DNA of 64,000 nt from Xylophilus sp. GW821-FHT01B05 (GTDB taxonomy: Bacteria; Pseudomonadota; Gammaproteobacteria; Burkholderiales; Burkholderiaceae_C), in NCBI GenBank assembly GCA_038961845.1, contig CP152408.1, positions 1,488,001 to 1,552,000 of the forward strand. The letters run 5' to 3'. The notes below the pieces were generated by a model. That model was not told where the DNA came from and ran no database searches. It was given only the letters and a program-made list of their open reading frames with translations. A program made the translations under genes and the position numbers. Of this stretch, positions 51,607 to 59,732 are shown piece after piece. Within the stretch, counting starts at the first letter, position 1, and each line of letters starts with the position of its first letter.

Positions 51607-52928
51607 AGGGCCTGGGCCTGGCCCCGCGCTCGCTGCGCACCCGCCTGCTTGGGCTGGTGCTGGCTTGCATTCTGGTGGGCAGCGCGGTGCTGGCGGCGGG
51701 CGCCTACCGCGGTGCGCTGCGCGAGGCCGACGCCATGAACGACCTGCACCTGCAGCAGGTGGCGCAGTCGTTGCGCAGCAATATCCCGCTGGGTTCGCTG
51801 CAGGGCCTGGACGATGACGCCGACCTGGATCTGCTGGTGCAGATCTGGGGCCCGGACGGCGTGCAGATCTACCGCTCGGCGCGGGCCGAGCTGCCCCAGC
51901 ATGCGGTGCTGGGCTTTTCCGACGTGACGGTGCAGGGCACGCGCTACCGCGTCTATTCGATCCAGACGCCCTTGCAGACGGTGCAGATCGCGCAGGACAT
52001 GGACGCGCGCCAGCACCGCGCGCGTGCCCAGGCGCTGCGCGCCACGCTGCCGGCACTCTTGACCGGCCCGCTGCTGATGCTGGCCGTGGGCTGGATCATC
52101 AGCCGCACGCTGGCGCCGGTGGAGCGCATGCGCCGCCAGGTGGCCGGCCGCGCCGCCGACGACCTGGACCCGTTGCCCGAAGACGGCCTGCCCGACGAGG
52201 TGCGCCCGCTGGTGCAGGAACTGAACCTGCTGTTTGGCCGCACGCGCGGTGCCTTCGAGGCGCAGCGCCACTTCGTGGCCGACGCCGCGCACGAGCTGCG
52301 CTCGCCGTTGACCGCGCTCAAGCTGCAGGTGCAGGCACTGCGCCGCGCGCCCGAGGGCGATGCGCGCGAACTGGCCGTGGCGCGCCTGGGCCAGGGCATA
52401 GACCGCGCCATCGCGCTGGTCGGCCAGTTATTGGTACTGGCGCGGCAAGAGGCCGGCGGCGAGCAGGCCAGCGCCATGGCCGATCTGGACCTGCGCGCCT
52501 TGCTGCACCAGGGCCTGGCCGACGTGCTGCCGCAGTCGCAGCTGCGCGGCACCGACCTGGGGCTGCACCATGCGGACGAGGTGCGTGTGCACGGCCATGC
52601 CGATGCGTTGCGCATCCTGCTGCGCAACCTGCTGGAGAACGCGGTCAAGTTCTCGCCGCCCGGTGGCCAGGTCGATGCAGACCTGCGTGCCGACGGCCAC
52701 AGCGTCTTGCTGGCCGTGGACGACAGCGGCCCGGGCATCCCGGATGAAGACCGCGAGCGCGTGTTCGACCGCTTCTACCGCAGCCCCGGGGCCACCGCCG
52801 GCGGCAGCGGCCTGGGCCTGGCCATCGTCAAGGCCATTGCCGACCGCCATGGCGCCACCGTGCGGCTGGAGCGCTCGGCGCGCCTGGGCGGCCTGCGCGT
52901 AGAGATCCGTTTCCCCCTCGCTTCATGA
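51603..52928 (+). CDS. Sensor histidine kinase (QseC/TctE-like)
   Basis: A 441-residue kinase with two transmembrane segments (about 15-35 and 145-168) around a periplasmic sensor. A HAMP-like linker follows (SRTLAPVERMRRQVAGRAAD), then the H-box DAAHELRSPLTALKLQVQAL, N-box LLENAVKFSPPGG, G-boxes DDSGPGIPDEDRERVFDRFY and GGSGLGLAIVKAIA. The signal is unknown. Its stop overlaps the DHA2 pump ATG (ATGA), so the three genes form one unit and the pump may be under this system. Confidence 0.92.
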   Translation: MKGLGLAPRSLRTRLLGLVLACILVGSAVLAAGAYRGALREADAMNDLHLQQVAQSLRSNIPLGSLQGLDDDADLDLLVQIWGPDGVQIYRSARAELPQHAVLGFSDVTVQGTRYRVYSIQTPLQTVQIAQDMDARQHRARAQALRATLPALLTGPLLMLAVGWIISRTLAPVERMRRQVAGRAADDLDPLPEDGLPDEVRPLVQELNLLFGRTRGAFEAQRHFVADAAHELRSPLTALKLQVQALRRAPEGDARELAVARLGQGIDRAIALVGQLLVLARQEAGGEQASAMADLDLRALLHQGLADVLPQSQLRGTDLGLHHADEVRVHGHADALRILLRNLLENAVKFSPPGGQVDADLRADGHSVLLAVDDSGPGIPDEDRERVFDRFYRSPGATAGGSGLGLAIVKAIADRHGATVRLERSARLGGLRVEIRFPLAS

Positions 52929-54343
52929 CCAATCAAAACGATAAATTCGCGCACTACCGCATCGTGCCGCTGGTGGTGGCCTGCCCCTTGTTTTTGCAGA
53001 ACCTCGACACCTCGGTCATGGCGACCGCGCTGCCTTCCATCGCCAGCTCGCTGCAAGTGCAGGTGCTGCACCTGAACCTGGCGATCACCGCCTATCTGCT
53101 GAGCTTGGCGGTGTTCTTGCCGGTGAGCGGTTGGCTGTCTGAGCGCTTTGGCCCCAAGCGCGTGTTCTGCGGGGCCATCGTCTTTTTCTCGCTGGGCTCG
53201 GCCCTGTGCGGCGCGGCGCAGTCGCTGCCGCAACTGGTGTTGTTCCGCGTGCTGCAGGGCATAGGGGGCGCGATGATGGTGCCGGTCGGCCGCCTGATAT
53301 TGCTGCGCAGCGTGCCGCCCGAGCGCATGGTGAGTGCCATGGTCTGGTTCACCGTGCCCGGCGCCATCGGTCGCATGGCCGGGCCGCTGTTTGGCGGCGC
53401 CATCGTCACCCTGGTGTCGTGGCGCTGGATCTTTCTGGTCAACATTCCCTTCGGCCTGTTGGGCGTGCTGATGGCCATGCGCTATGTGGATGGCGAGGCC
53501 ATGGCGCCCGACCCGACAGGCCAGGCGCCGTTTGATCTGCTGGGCTTCGTGCTGCTGGCCACCGGCCTGACCGGCGTGTTGGGCGCACTGGAGACCGCCG
53601 GCCGCGCGCTGGTCCCGGCGGCGGTGAGTTGGGCCTTGGCCGGCGCCGGCCTGCTGGCGCTCTTGGCCTATTACCGCCACAGCCGTCGCCGCAGCGAGCC
53701 CCTGATCGACATCGCCATCCTGCGCTACCCCACCTACCGCGCTGCGGTGCTGGGTGGCATGCCGCTGCGCATCGCCATCGGCGCCTCGCCCTTTCTGCTG
53801 CCGCTGATGCTGCAACTGGGCTTTGGCCTGTCGCCGCTCAAATCAGGCCTGCTCACCGTGGCCACGGCCATAGGCTCGCTCAGCACCCGCACCGTGATGG
53901 TCCGCATGATCCGCGCCGTTGGCTTTCGCTCGCTGCTGCTGGGCGCCACGTTCATGACCAGCGTGTTCTACGCCAGCTACGGCCTGTTCCGGCCGAGCAC
54001 GCCGCATGTGCTGATGTTTGGCGTGATGCTGCTCGGCGGGCTGTGCAATTCCATGGCCATGGTCACCTTGAACACCCTGGGCTACAGCGAAATCCCACGC
54101 CCGCGCATGAGCCACGCCACCGCGCTCTCCAGCATGGCGCAGCAGTTGTCGCTGAGCCTGGGCGTGGTCATGGGCGCATCGCTGCTCACGCTCACCAGCC
54201 TGCTGCGCGGTGGTGATGCGGCGCATCTGCAGGCGGGGGATTTCTCGCCGGCCTTTGTGGTGATCGGGACGATGACGATGTTGTCGGTGCTGGCGTTTTC
54301 GCGGCTGCGCAAGGAAGAGGGCGAGGAGCTGCGGACGAGGTGA
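52925..54343 (+). CDS. MFS transporter, DHA2 family multidrug efflux
   Basis: A 472-residue transporter. FLQNLDTSVMATALPSIASS near residue 23, GWLSERFGPKRVFCGAIVFF (motif A) and FRVLQGIGGAMMVPVGRLIL (motif C) match the EmrB/QacA type, with about 14 hydrophobic segments. The start overlaps the kinase stop by four bases, so it is the third gene of the two-component operon. Substrates unknown. Repeat B copy 10 follows. Confidence 0.92.
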   Translation: MTNQNDKFAHYRIVPLVVACPLFLQNLDTSVMATALPSIASSLQVQVLHLNLAITAYLLSLAVFLPVSGWLSERFGPKRVFCGAIVFFSLGSALCGAAQSLPQLVLFRVLQGIGGAMMVPVGRLILLRSVPPERMVSAMVWFTVPGAIGRMAGPLFGGAIVTLVSWRWIFLVNIPFGLLGVLMAMRYVDGEAMAPDPTGQAPFDLLGFVLLATGLTGVLGALETAGRALVPAAVSWALAGAGLLALLAYYRHSRRRSEPLIDIAILRYPTYRAAVLGGMPLRIAIGASPFLLPLMLQLGFGLSPLKSGLLTVATAIGSLSTRTVMVRMIRAVGFRSLLLGATFMTSVFYASYGLFRPSTPHVLMFGVMLLGGLCNSMAMVTLNTLGYSEIPRPRMSHATALSSMAQQLSLSLGVVMGASLLTLTSLLRGGDAAHLQAGDFSPAFVVIGTMTMLSVLAFSRLRKEEGEELRTR

Positions 54344-54347
54344 GTTT

Positions 54348-54412
54348 TTTGATGAAATATGCCTCTAGCCCAGGTCTTACCTGGGCTATTAGCTATCTAT
54401 TTGATAGTTTCT
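54348..54412 (+). repeat. Dispersed repeat B, copy 10
   Basis: ATGAAATATGCCTCTAGCCC starts the copy, with hairpin AGCCCAGG-TCTTA-CCTGGGCT, then ATTAGCTATCTATTTGATAG. As in copy 7, it includes the stop codon and the last Ile-Lys codons of the convergent gene. Confidence 0.85.
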
Positions 54413-55311
54413 TCGACCCGCCACTGCATCGCCAGCCTGAGCGTTTCCCCATGTTGCAAAACCCGCAAGCCCGGCCGTCCCGGCAAATGAAACGCATCGA
54501 TCGGATGCGTGATCGGCTCAAAGCAAAACGCCGGCCCCTGCGGCGGCCGGTAGACCAGGCAGTAGTGCTGATCGGTGCCGCCGTCCTGCTCAAAGTCGGG
54601 CATGGCGAGCCTCAGGCGCAGGCCTAGTTCGGGCCAGTCGATATGGGCCTGGCCGCCCCAGCCGGTGTAGCCGTTGTCTATCAGGCCGCCCTGGGCGTCG
54701 ATGCCGGTGTTCAGGTCCCAGCCGGGAGGGAAGTCGGGGCTGTGCGCGGTGGGCAAGGGATCGGCGCCGCTGAGCCACACAGCTTGCACCGGCGCCGTGA
54801 TGCGGGTGCGCGGCGTGCGCGGGAACCAGGGGTGCACGCCCAGGCCATAGGGCAGGGGGCTGTCGCCCAGGTGGCGCACTTCCAGCGTCTGGTCCAGGCC
54901 GCCTTCACGCAGGCGAAAGGTCTGTGTGGCCTCGTAGGCGTAGGGGTTGCCGTCGAAGGCCTGCGACGCCAGCGTCAGCACCAGCGTGTCTTCGGCCGGC
55001 TGCGCCAGTTGCCAGGGCTGCAGCCAGCCGTCGCCGTGGATCGGGTAGGGCTCGCCGGCGCGGTTGGGCTGCATCGGGTGGAAGTGGCCGTCTTGCGTGA
55101 AGCCGCCCGCGCTGATGCGGTTGGACCACGGCACCATGGGGAAAGAGGCCAGGCGGTACAGGTCCGGCGTGCTGCCGTCCCAGGGGCGCCAAAGGTCTAG
55201 TGCGCCCTCTGGCCGCTCCCACTGCCAGGCGGCCACGCTGCCGCCCAGCGAGGGCACCAGGCCCAGGCGTTGGCCGGCATGGTGCAGCCAGGTGATGGGG
55301 TGTGTGCTCAT
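54397..55311 (-). CDS. Aldose 1-epimerase (galactose mutarotase-like)
   Basis: A 304-residue epimerase that interconverts alpha and beta anomers of aldoses. The first conserved His is in YPIHGDGWLQPWQLA, the second in LGVHPWFPRTPR, and the catalytic Glu in AFCFEPITHPIDAF. It is the second gene of a pair; its ATG overlaps the SMP-30 stop by four bases. The C-terminal EETIK and stop codon come from repeat B copy 10. It feeds the beta-anomer to the neighbouring aldose dehydrogenase in an oxidative pathway. Confidence 0.9.
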   Translation of the reverse strand: MSTHPITWLHHAGQRLGLVPSLGGSVAAWQWERPEGALDLWRPWDGSTPDLYRLASFPMVPWSNRISAGGFTQDGHFHPMQPNRAGEPYPIHGDGWLQPWQLAQPAEDTLVLTLASQAFDGNPYAYEATQTFRLREGGLDQTLEVRHLGDSPLPYGLGVHPWFPRTPRTRITAPVQAVWLSGADPLPTAHSPDFPPGWDLNTGIDAQGGLIDNGYTGWGGQAHIDWPELGLRLRLAMPDFEQDGGTDQHYCLVYRPPQGPAFCFEPITHPIDAFHLPGRPGLRVLQHGETLRLAMQWRVEETIK

Positions 55312-56252
55312 GGCGTGGCTTCTTTCGAGGGTGAGGCGCCGAACTGCGCTGCGGGCAGGCCGGCGGAGTCGATCTCTATGGCAAACAGCGCGCCGGCCAG
55401 TGGCTCGGCTGCTGCCTGCGCCTCGCTCAGGCCGGTGCTTGCGCTGGTGATGAACAGGGTGCGCAGCTCTGGCCCGCCGAAGGCGCAGTTGGTGATGTGG
55501 CGCGTGGGCAGGGCCACGCGAAACAGCTCGGCGGCGCTATACGGGTCATGGCAGCTCACGCAGGCGCCGCCCCAGTGTGCAATCCACAGCCGGCCGAGCG
55601 CATCGGTCGTCATGCCATCGGGCAGGCCGTCGTGTGCGGCAAAACGCAGCCACAGGCGCTTGCGCGACAGCGTGCCCGTGGCCGTGTCGAAGTCGAAGGC
55701 GTAGATGCTGCCGCGCACCGTGTCGTTGACATACATGGTGCGGCCGTCCAGCGACCAGGTCGGGCCGTTGAGTACTGGGTAGCCGCTGTCGTGGCGGCTG
55801 CATTGGCCGTCTGGGTCGTAGCGATAGAGCGCACCGCTGGGCGCTGCGCAGTCGAAGTCCATGCTGCAGCCCCAGAAGCGGCCCTGCATGTCGCACTTGC
55901 CGTCGTTGAAGCGGTTGCCTGCGGGTTCGGCTGCGGGCTGGTGCAGGTGGACGGGCGCGGCACCGGGTGTGTCGGGATCGAAGCGGGCGAAGCCACGGCG
56001 CAGGCTCAGCAGCAGATCGTTTGAGCCGGCGTATTCAGCAACGGCGGACACGGGCTCATCGAAGGCCCAACTGTCGCGGGCGCCATCCGCAGGCCGCCAG
56101 CGGTGCAAGTGGTGGCCGAGGATGTCGACCCACCAGAGCGCTTGCCGGCGGGGTGACCAGACGCAGCCTTCGCCCAGCAGCGCTGCGGCGGGCCAGATGC
56201 AGCGCAACTCGCTGCGCAGCGCGGGTGCGGGAAGAGTGGTGTGTGCGTTCAA
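55308..56252 (-). CDS. SMP-30/gluconolactonase/LRE family sugar lactonase
   Basis: A 314-residue six-bladed propeller that hydrolyses sugar lactones. The metal ligands are in LGEGCVWSPRRQALWWVDIL (Glu), GNRFNDGKCDMQGRFWGCSM (Asn), and NGPTWSLDGRTMYVNDTVRG (Asn, Asp). It begins with TTG at 56252; no ATG suits. It shares a 127-base divergent promoter region with the SDR gene, its expected partner: the SDR makes the lactone and this enzyme opens it. Confidence 0.92.
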   Translation of the reverse strand: MNAHTTLPAPALRSELRCIWPAAALLGEGCVWSPRRQALWWVDILGHHLHRWRPADGARDSWAFDEPVSAVAEYAGSNDLLLSLRRGFARFDPDTPGAAPVHLHQPAAEPAGNRFNDGKCDMQGRFWGCSMDFDCAAPSGALYRYDPDGQCSRHDSGYPVLNGPTWSLDGRTMYVNDTVRGSIYAFDFDTATGTLSRKRLWLRFAAHDGLPDGMTTDALGRLWIAHWGGACVSCHDPYSAAELFRVALPTRHITNCAFGGPELRTLFITSASTGLSEAQAAAEPLAGALFAIEIDSAGLPAAQFGASPSKEATP

Positions 56253-56304
56253 GAATGTCTCGTGTAGTGCCCGGGTCTTGACGCGAGGGATCGTATCAAG
56301 GCAT

Positions 56305-56358
56305 ATTGATTATGGAAATAGCGTAATTTGCTATTTATAGATACCTATATTGCAATAT
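56305..56358. promoter_or_regulatory. Divergent promoter region with inverted repeats between lactonase and SDR genes
   Basis: An AT-rich stretch in GC-rich surroundings. It contains ATTGATTATGGA (56305-56316), the dyad AAATAGC-N7-GCTATTT (56316-56336) and the palindrome ATATTGCAATAT (56347-56358). The first element resembles ATTGATATGGA at 58142, upstream of the ALDH homologue. Confidence 0.45.
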
Positions 56359-56379
56359 CTGTAAATTCACGGAGACACC

Positions 56380-57159
56380 ATGACCGCAGCCACTTTGGCC
56401 CCCTCCACCTACCCCAGCCTGCGCGGCCGGCCGGTCTTTGTGACCGGTGGCGGCAGCGGCATTGGCGCGGCCATCGTCAGCGCCTTTGCCGAGCAGGGCG
56501 CGCGGGTGGCCTTCATCGACATCGCAGAGGAGGCCAGCCGTGCGCTGGCCGGGCAGATCCAGGCCGCAGGGCATGCGGCGCCCTGGTGGCGCGCCTGCGA
56601 CGTGCGGGACATCGCGGCATTGCAGCAGGCCATTGCCGACGCTGCCGCCGAGCTGGGCGACTTTGCCGCGCTGGTGAACAACGTGGCCAGCGATGACCGC
56701 CACACGCTGGAGTCGGTCACGCCGGCCTACTACGACGAGCGCATGGCGATCAACGAGCGCCCGGCCTTCTTCGCCATCCAGTCCGTGGTGCCGGGCATGC
56801 AGCGGCGCGGTGCCGGGTCGGTCATCAACCTGGGCTCGACCGGCTGGCAGGGCAAGGGCGCAGGCTACCCCTGCTATGCGATCGCCAAGTCGTCGGTGAA
56901 CGGCCTCACGCGCGGCCTGGCCAAGACGCTGGGGCGCGACCGCATCCGCATCAACACGGTGTCGCCGGGCTGGGTCATGACCGAGCGCCAGATCAAGCTC
57001 TGGCTAGACGCCGAGGGCGAGAAGGAGTTGCAGCGCAACCAGTGCCTGCCCGACAAGCTGCAGCCGCACGACATCGCGCGCATGGTGTTGTTTTTGGCGT
57101 CGGACGATGCGGCCATGTGTACCGCGCAGGAGTTCACGGTGGACGCGGGCTGGGTTTAG
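56380..57159 (+). CDS. SDR family aldose dehydrogenase (D-xylose 1-dehydrogenase-like)
   Basis: A 259-residue short-chain dehydrogenase. The NAD site is FVTGGGSGIGAAIVSAFAE (TGxxxGIG), DDRHTLESVTPAYYDER follows NNVA, the catalytic Ser is in VINLGSTGW, and the Tyr-Lys pair is YAIAK. The C-terminal VLFLASDDAAMCTAQEFTVD is close to Caulobacter xylose dehydrogenase. The likely reaction is aldose to aldonolactone with NAD. Divergent from the lactonase and epimerase genes. CGGAGAC precedes the ATG. It ends one base from the convergent LysR gene. Confidence 0.88.
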   Translation: MTAATLAPSTYPSLRGRPVFVTGGGSGIGAAIVSAFAEQGARVAFIDIAEEASRALAGQIQAAGHAAPWWRACDVRDIAALQQAIADAAAELGDFAALVNNVASDDRHTLESVTPAYYDERMAINERPAFFAIQSVVPGMQRRGAGSVINLGSTGWQGKGAGYPCYAIAKSSVNGLTRGLAKTLGRDRIRINTVSPGWVMTERQIKLWLDAEGEKELQRNQCLPDKLQPHDIARMVLFLASDDAAMCTAQEFTVDAGWV

Positions 57160-57160
57160 A

Positions 57161-58120
57161 TCAGACCGGCTCCAGCCGCTTCCCGTAGATCGTCAGACTG
57201 GCCGTCTTCAGCGCCTGCATCATGAGCTTGGCTGCGGGCGAGGGCAGGCGGTCGGTGCGGGTGATGAGGCCAAAGGCGTCCATGTGGCAGGGCATCTCCA
57301 GCGGCAGCAGCGACACGATGCCGTGCGATGCGTAATAGCGCGCCACATCTGCCGCCAGCACGGCCAGCATGTCGCTTTGCTGCAGCATGCGCGTGATGAA
57401 CAGCAGGGCAGATGACTCCAGCAGGTTGATCGGTGGCGCCAGGCCGGCCTCCTGGTACATCAGGTCAAAGCGGTGCCGCAGCACGCTGCCCGCGGGCGGC
57501 ACGATCCAGCCGGCCGACATCACGTCGCGCAGCGTCAGCCCGGTCATGCCCAGCAGCGGGTGGCCCGGCCGCGCCACGGCGCACACCAGCTCTTCGGTCA
57601 GCGGCTCGTAGCGCAGGTTGGCCTTGTCGTGTTCGGCAAACAGGCGCGCCACCAGCATGTCGAGCTTGCCCTGCTCCAGCCGCTCCAGCAGCACCGGGCT
57701 GGTCTCGACCTCGATCGCGATGCGCAGGCTGGGCTGGTCACGCTTGACCAGGGCCACGGCCGGCGGCAGCAGCATCAGCCCGGGTGAGGTGATGGCACCC
57801 ACGCTGACCTGGCCAAAGCGCCCGGCCTTGAGCGCGGTCAGCTCGTCATGCGCCTGGTTCAGGCTGGCCAGTGCCTCGCGGGCGTGGCGGATCATGGTCT
57901 CGCCGTACCAGGTTGGGCGCATGCCGCGTGGCAGGCGATCGAACAGCGACACCTCCAGCACGTCTTCCAGGTCCTTCAGCAGCTTGGAGGCGGCGGGCTG
58001 CGTCATGTTCAGGACCTGGGCCGCGCGGTGGATATTGCCTTCCTCGGCCAGCGCCACCAGCAGCAGCAACTGGCGGGTCTTGAGGCGCGCGCGGATGAAC
58101 CAGTGCGTGTACTGCGTCAT
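57161..58120 (-). CDS. LysR-family regulator, GbpR-like
   Basis: A 319-residue LysR regulator. The HTH is TRQLLLLVALAEEGNIHRAA followed by TQPAASKLLKDLEDVLEVSL, then a substrate domain with GQVSVGAITSPGLMLLPPAV. This fits the GbpR group, which controls sugar-binding protein genes such as chvE. It diverges from the ALDH homologue by 107 bases that contain two ATTGATAT elements. It probably controls the sugar cluster, possibly in both directions. Confidence 0.88.
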   Translation of the reverse strand: MTQYTHWFIRARLKTRQLLLLVALAEEGNIHRAAQVLNMTQPAASKLLKDLEDVLEVSLFDRLPRGMRPTWYGETMIRHAREALASLNQAHDELTALKAGRFGQVSVGAITSPGLMLLPPAVALVKRDQPSLRIAIEVETSPVLLERLEQGKLDMLVARLFAEHDKANLRYEPLTEELVCAVARPGHPLLGMTGLTLRDVMSAGWIVPPAGSVLRHRFDLMYQEAGLAPPINLLESSALLFITRMLQQSDMLAVLAADVARYYASHGIVSLLPLEMPCHMDAFGLITRTDRLPSPAAKLMMQALKTASLTIYGKRLEPV

Positions 58121-58141
58121 GGGGTTTTCCAGAATGCTGTC

Positions 58142-58181
58142 ATTGATATGGATTTTGTCTAAAAATCTATTGGATTGATAT
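58142..58181. promoter_or_regulatory. Two ATTGATAT elements between the LysR gene and the ALDH homologue
   Basis: ATTGATAT occurs at 58142-58149 and 58174-58181, 32 bases apart (three helical turns), in an AT-rich divergent promoter. This is a plausible LysR binding layout. Confidence 0.45.
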
Positions 58182-58227
58182 TTTTTTCTGATTCACACTG
58201 CCGCCATCTCTTCTGACTCAAGGCACG

Positions 58228-59679
58228 GTGAAACCCGACCACCCTCCGCTCAGCGCACGGCAGTACATCAATGGCCGCTGGGAAACCAGCGCCACGACCG
58301 GCGTAGGCGTGAACCCTTCGGACACCCGCGAGGTGGTGGCCGAATACGCGCGCGCCGACCGCAGCCAGACCGAGGCGGCGGCCCGCGCGGCGGCCAAGGC
58401 CTTTGGGCAGTGGAGCCACACCACGCCGCAGCGCCGGGCCGATACGCTGGACCAGATCGGCAGCGAGATCCTGGCGCGCCGGGACGAGCTGGGCCGGCTG
58501 CTGGCGCGCGAACAGGGCAAGACCCTGCCGGAGGCGGTGCGCGAGGCGGTGCGCGCCGGTCAGCTCTTCAAGTTCTTTGCCGGCGAGGCGCTGCGCGCAG
58601 CCGGCGAGGCGCAGCCATCGGTACGCCCGGGCGTGCAGGTGGATATCAGCCGCGAGCCAGTCGGGGTGGTGGGCCTGATCGCCTCCTGGAGCAGCCCGCT
58701 GGCGGCGCCGGCGGGCCGGATTGCCGCCGCGCTGGCGCATGGCAACAGCCTGGTGTTCAAGCCATCCGAGCGGGTGCCGGCCTGCGGCTGGGCGTTGGCA
58801 GAGATCATCAGCCGGGCGGCGCTGCCGGCCGGCACCTTCAACCTGGTGATCGGCAGCGGGCGCGAGGTGGGCCAGACGCTGGTCGACAGCCCGCTGGTCG
58901 ATGCCCTGAGCTTTACCGGATCGGCGGCCACCGGCCACCGCGTGCTGCAGGCGGCCACCGCCCGGCATGCCAAGGTGCAATTGGCCATGGGCGGCAAGAG
59001 CCCGCTGGTGGTGCTGGCTGACGCCGACCTGGAGCAGGCGGTGGAATGCGCGGTGCAAGGCGCCTATTTCTCGGCCGGCCAGCGCAGCACGGCATCCAGC
59101 CGCCTGATCGTCGAGGCTGGCGTGCACGAGGCCTTCGTGGCGCGCCTGCGCAGCCGGCTTGCTGCGCTGCAGGTGGGCCATGCGCTGGAGCCCGGCACTG
59201 ACATTGGCCCGGTGGTGGATGGCACGCAGTTCGAGCGCAACCAGGCCGCGGTGGCCATGGCGCGCGAAGAAGGTGCACAGCACATCTGGGGCGGCGAGCG
59301 CCAGCAAGGCGCAACGCCCGGGCACTTCATGCAGCCGGCGCTGTTTCTGGCGTCGCCCACGCACCGGATCGCCAGCGAGGCGGTGTTTGGCCCATTGGCC
59401 TGCGTGCTGCGGGCCGACGACTACGAGCATGCGCTGCTGCTGGCCAATGACACGCCGACCAGCCTGTGCGCCGGCATCTGCACCCGCTCGCTGCGGCATG
59501 CGGTGCATTTCCGGCGCGCCGCCAGGGCCGGCATGGTCATGGTCAACCTGCCCACCACCGACGTGGATTACCACGTGCCCGGCGGTGGCCGCGCGGGCGC
59601 CGGCTATGGCCCGCAAGAGCAGGGCCGCCATGCCGCCGAGTTCTACACCACGCTCAAGACGGCCTACACCATGGCCTGA
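58228..59679 (+). CDS. Aldehyde dehydrogenase homologue lacking catalytic residues (ketoglutarate semialdehyde dehydrogenase-like pseudoenzyme)
   Basis: A 483-residue, full-length member of the 2,5-dioxovalerate dehydrogenase branch; the VNLPTTDVDYHVPGGGRAGA and AAEFYTTLKTAYTMA ends match that branch. The NAD-site K178 in FKPSE and FTGSAATG are kept. All three classical catalytic positions differ: oxyanion Asn is S155 (ASWSSP instead of PWNFP), the general base Glu is A253 (QLAMGGKSP instead of LEMGGKNP), and the nucleophile Cys is S287 (AGQRSTASS instead of GQRCTASS). The frame is otherwise intact, so it is not an ordinary decaying gene. It starts with GTG behind AAGG and diverges from the LysR gene. 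Confidence 0.9.
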   Translation: MKPDHPPLSARQYINGRWETSATTGVGVNPSDTREVVAEYARADRSQTEAAARAAAKAFGQWSHTTPQRRADTLDQIGSEILARRDELGRLLAREQGKTLPEAVREAVRAGQLFKFFAGEALRAAGEAQPSVRPGVQVDISREPVGVVGLIASWSSPLAAPAGRIAAALAHGNSLVFKPSERVPACGWALAEIISRAALPAGTFNLVIGSGREVGQTLVDSPLVDALSFTGSAATGHRVLQAATARHAKVQLAMGGKSPLVVLADADLEQAVECAVQGAYFSAGQRSTASSRLIVEAGVHEAFVARLRSRLAALQVGHALEPGTDIGPVVDGTQFERNQAAVAMAREEGAQHIWGGERQQGATPGHFMQPALFLASPTHRIASEAVFGPLACVLRADDYEHALLLANDTPTSLCAGICTRSLRHAVHFRRAARAGMVMVNLPTTDVDYHVPGGGRAGAGYGPQEQGRHAAEFYTTLKTAYTMA

Positions 59680-59732
59680 GATACCGGTTTTTTTCCGTCA
59701 GCTCGTTTTTCAACACAACAGCAGGAGACACC

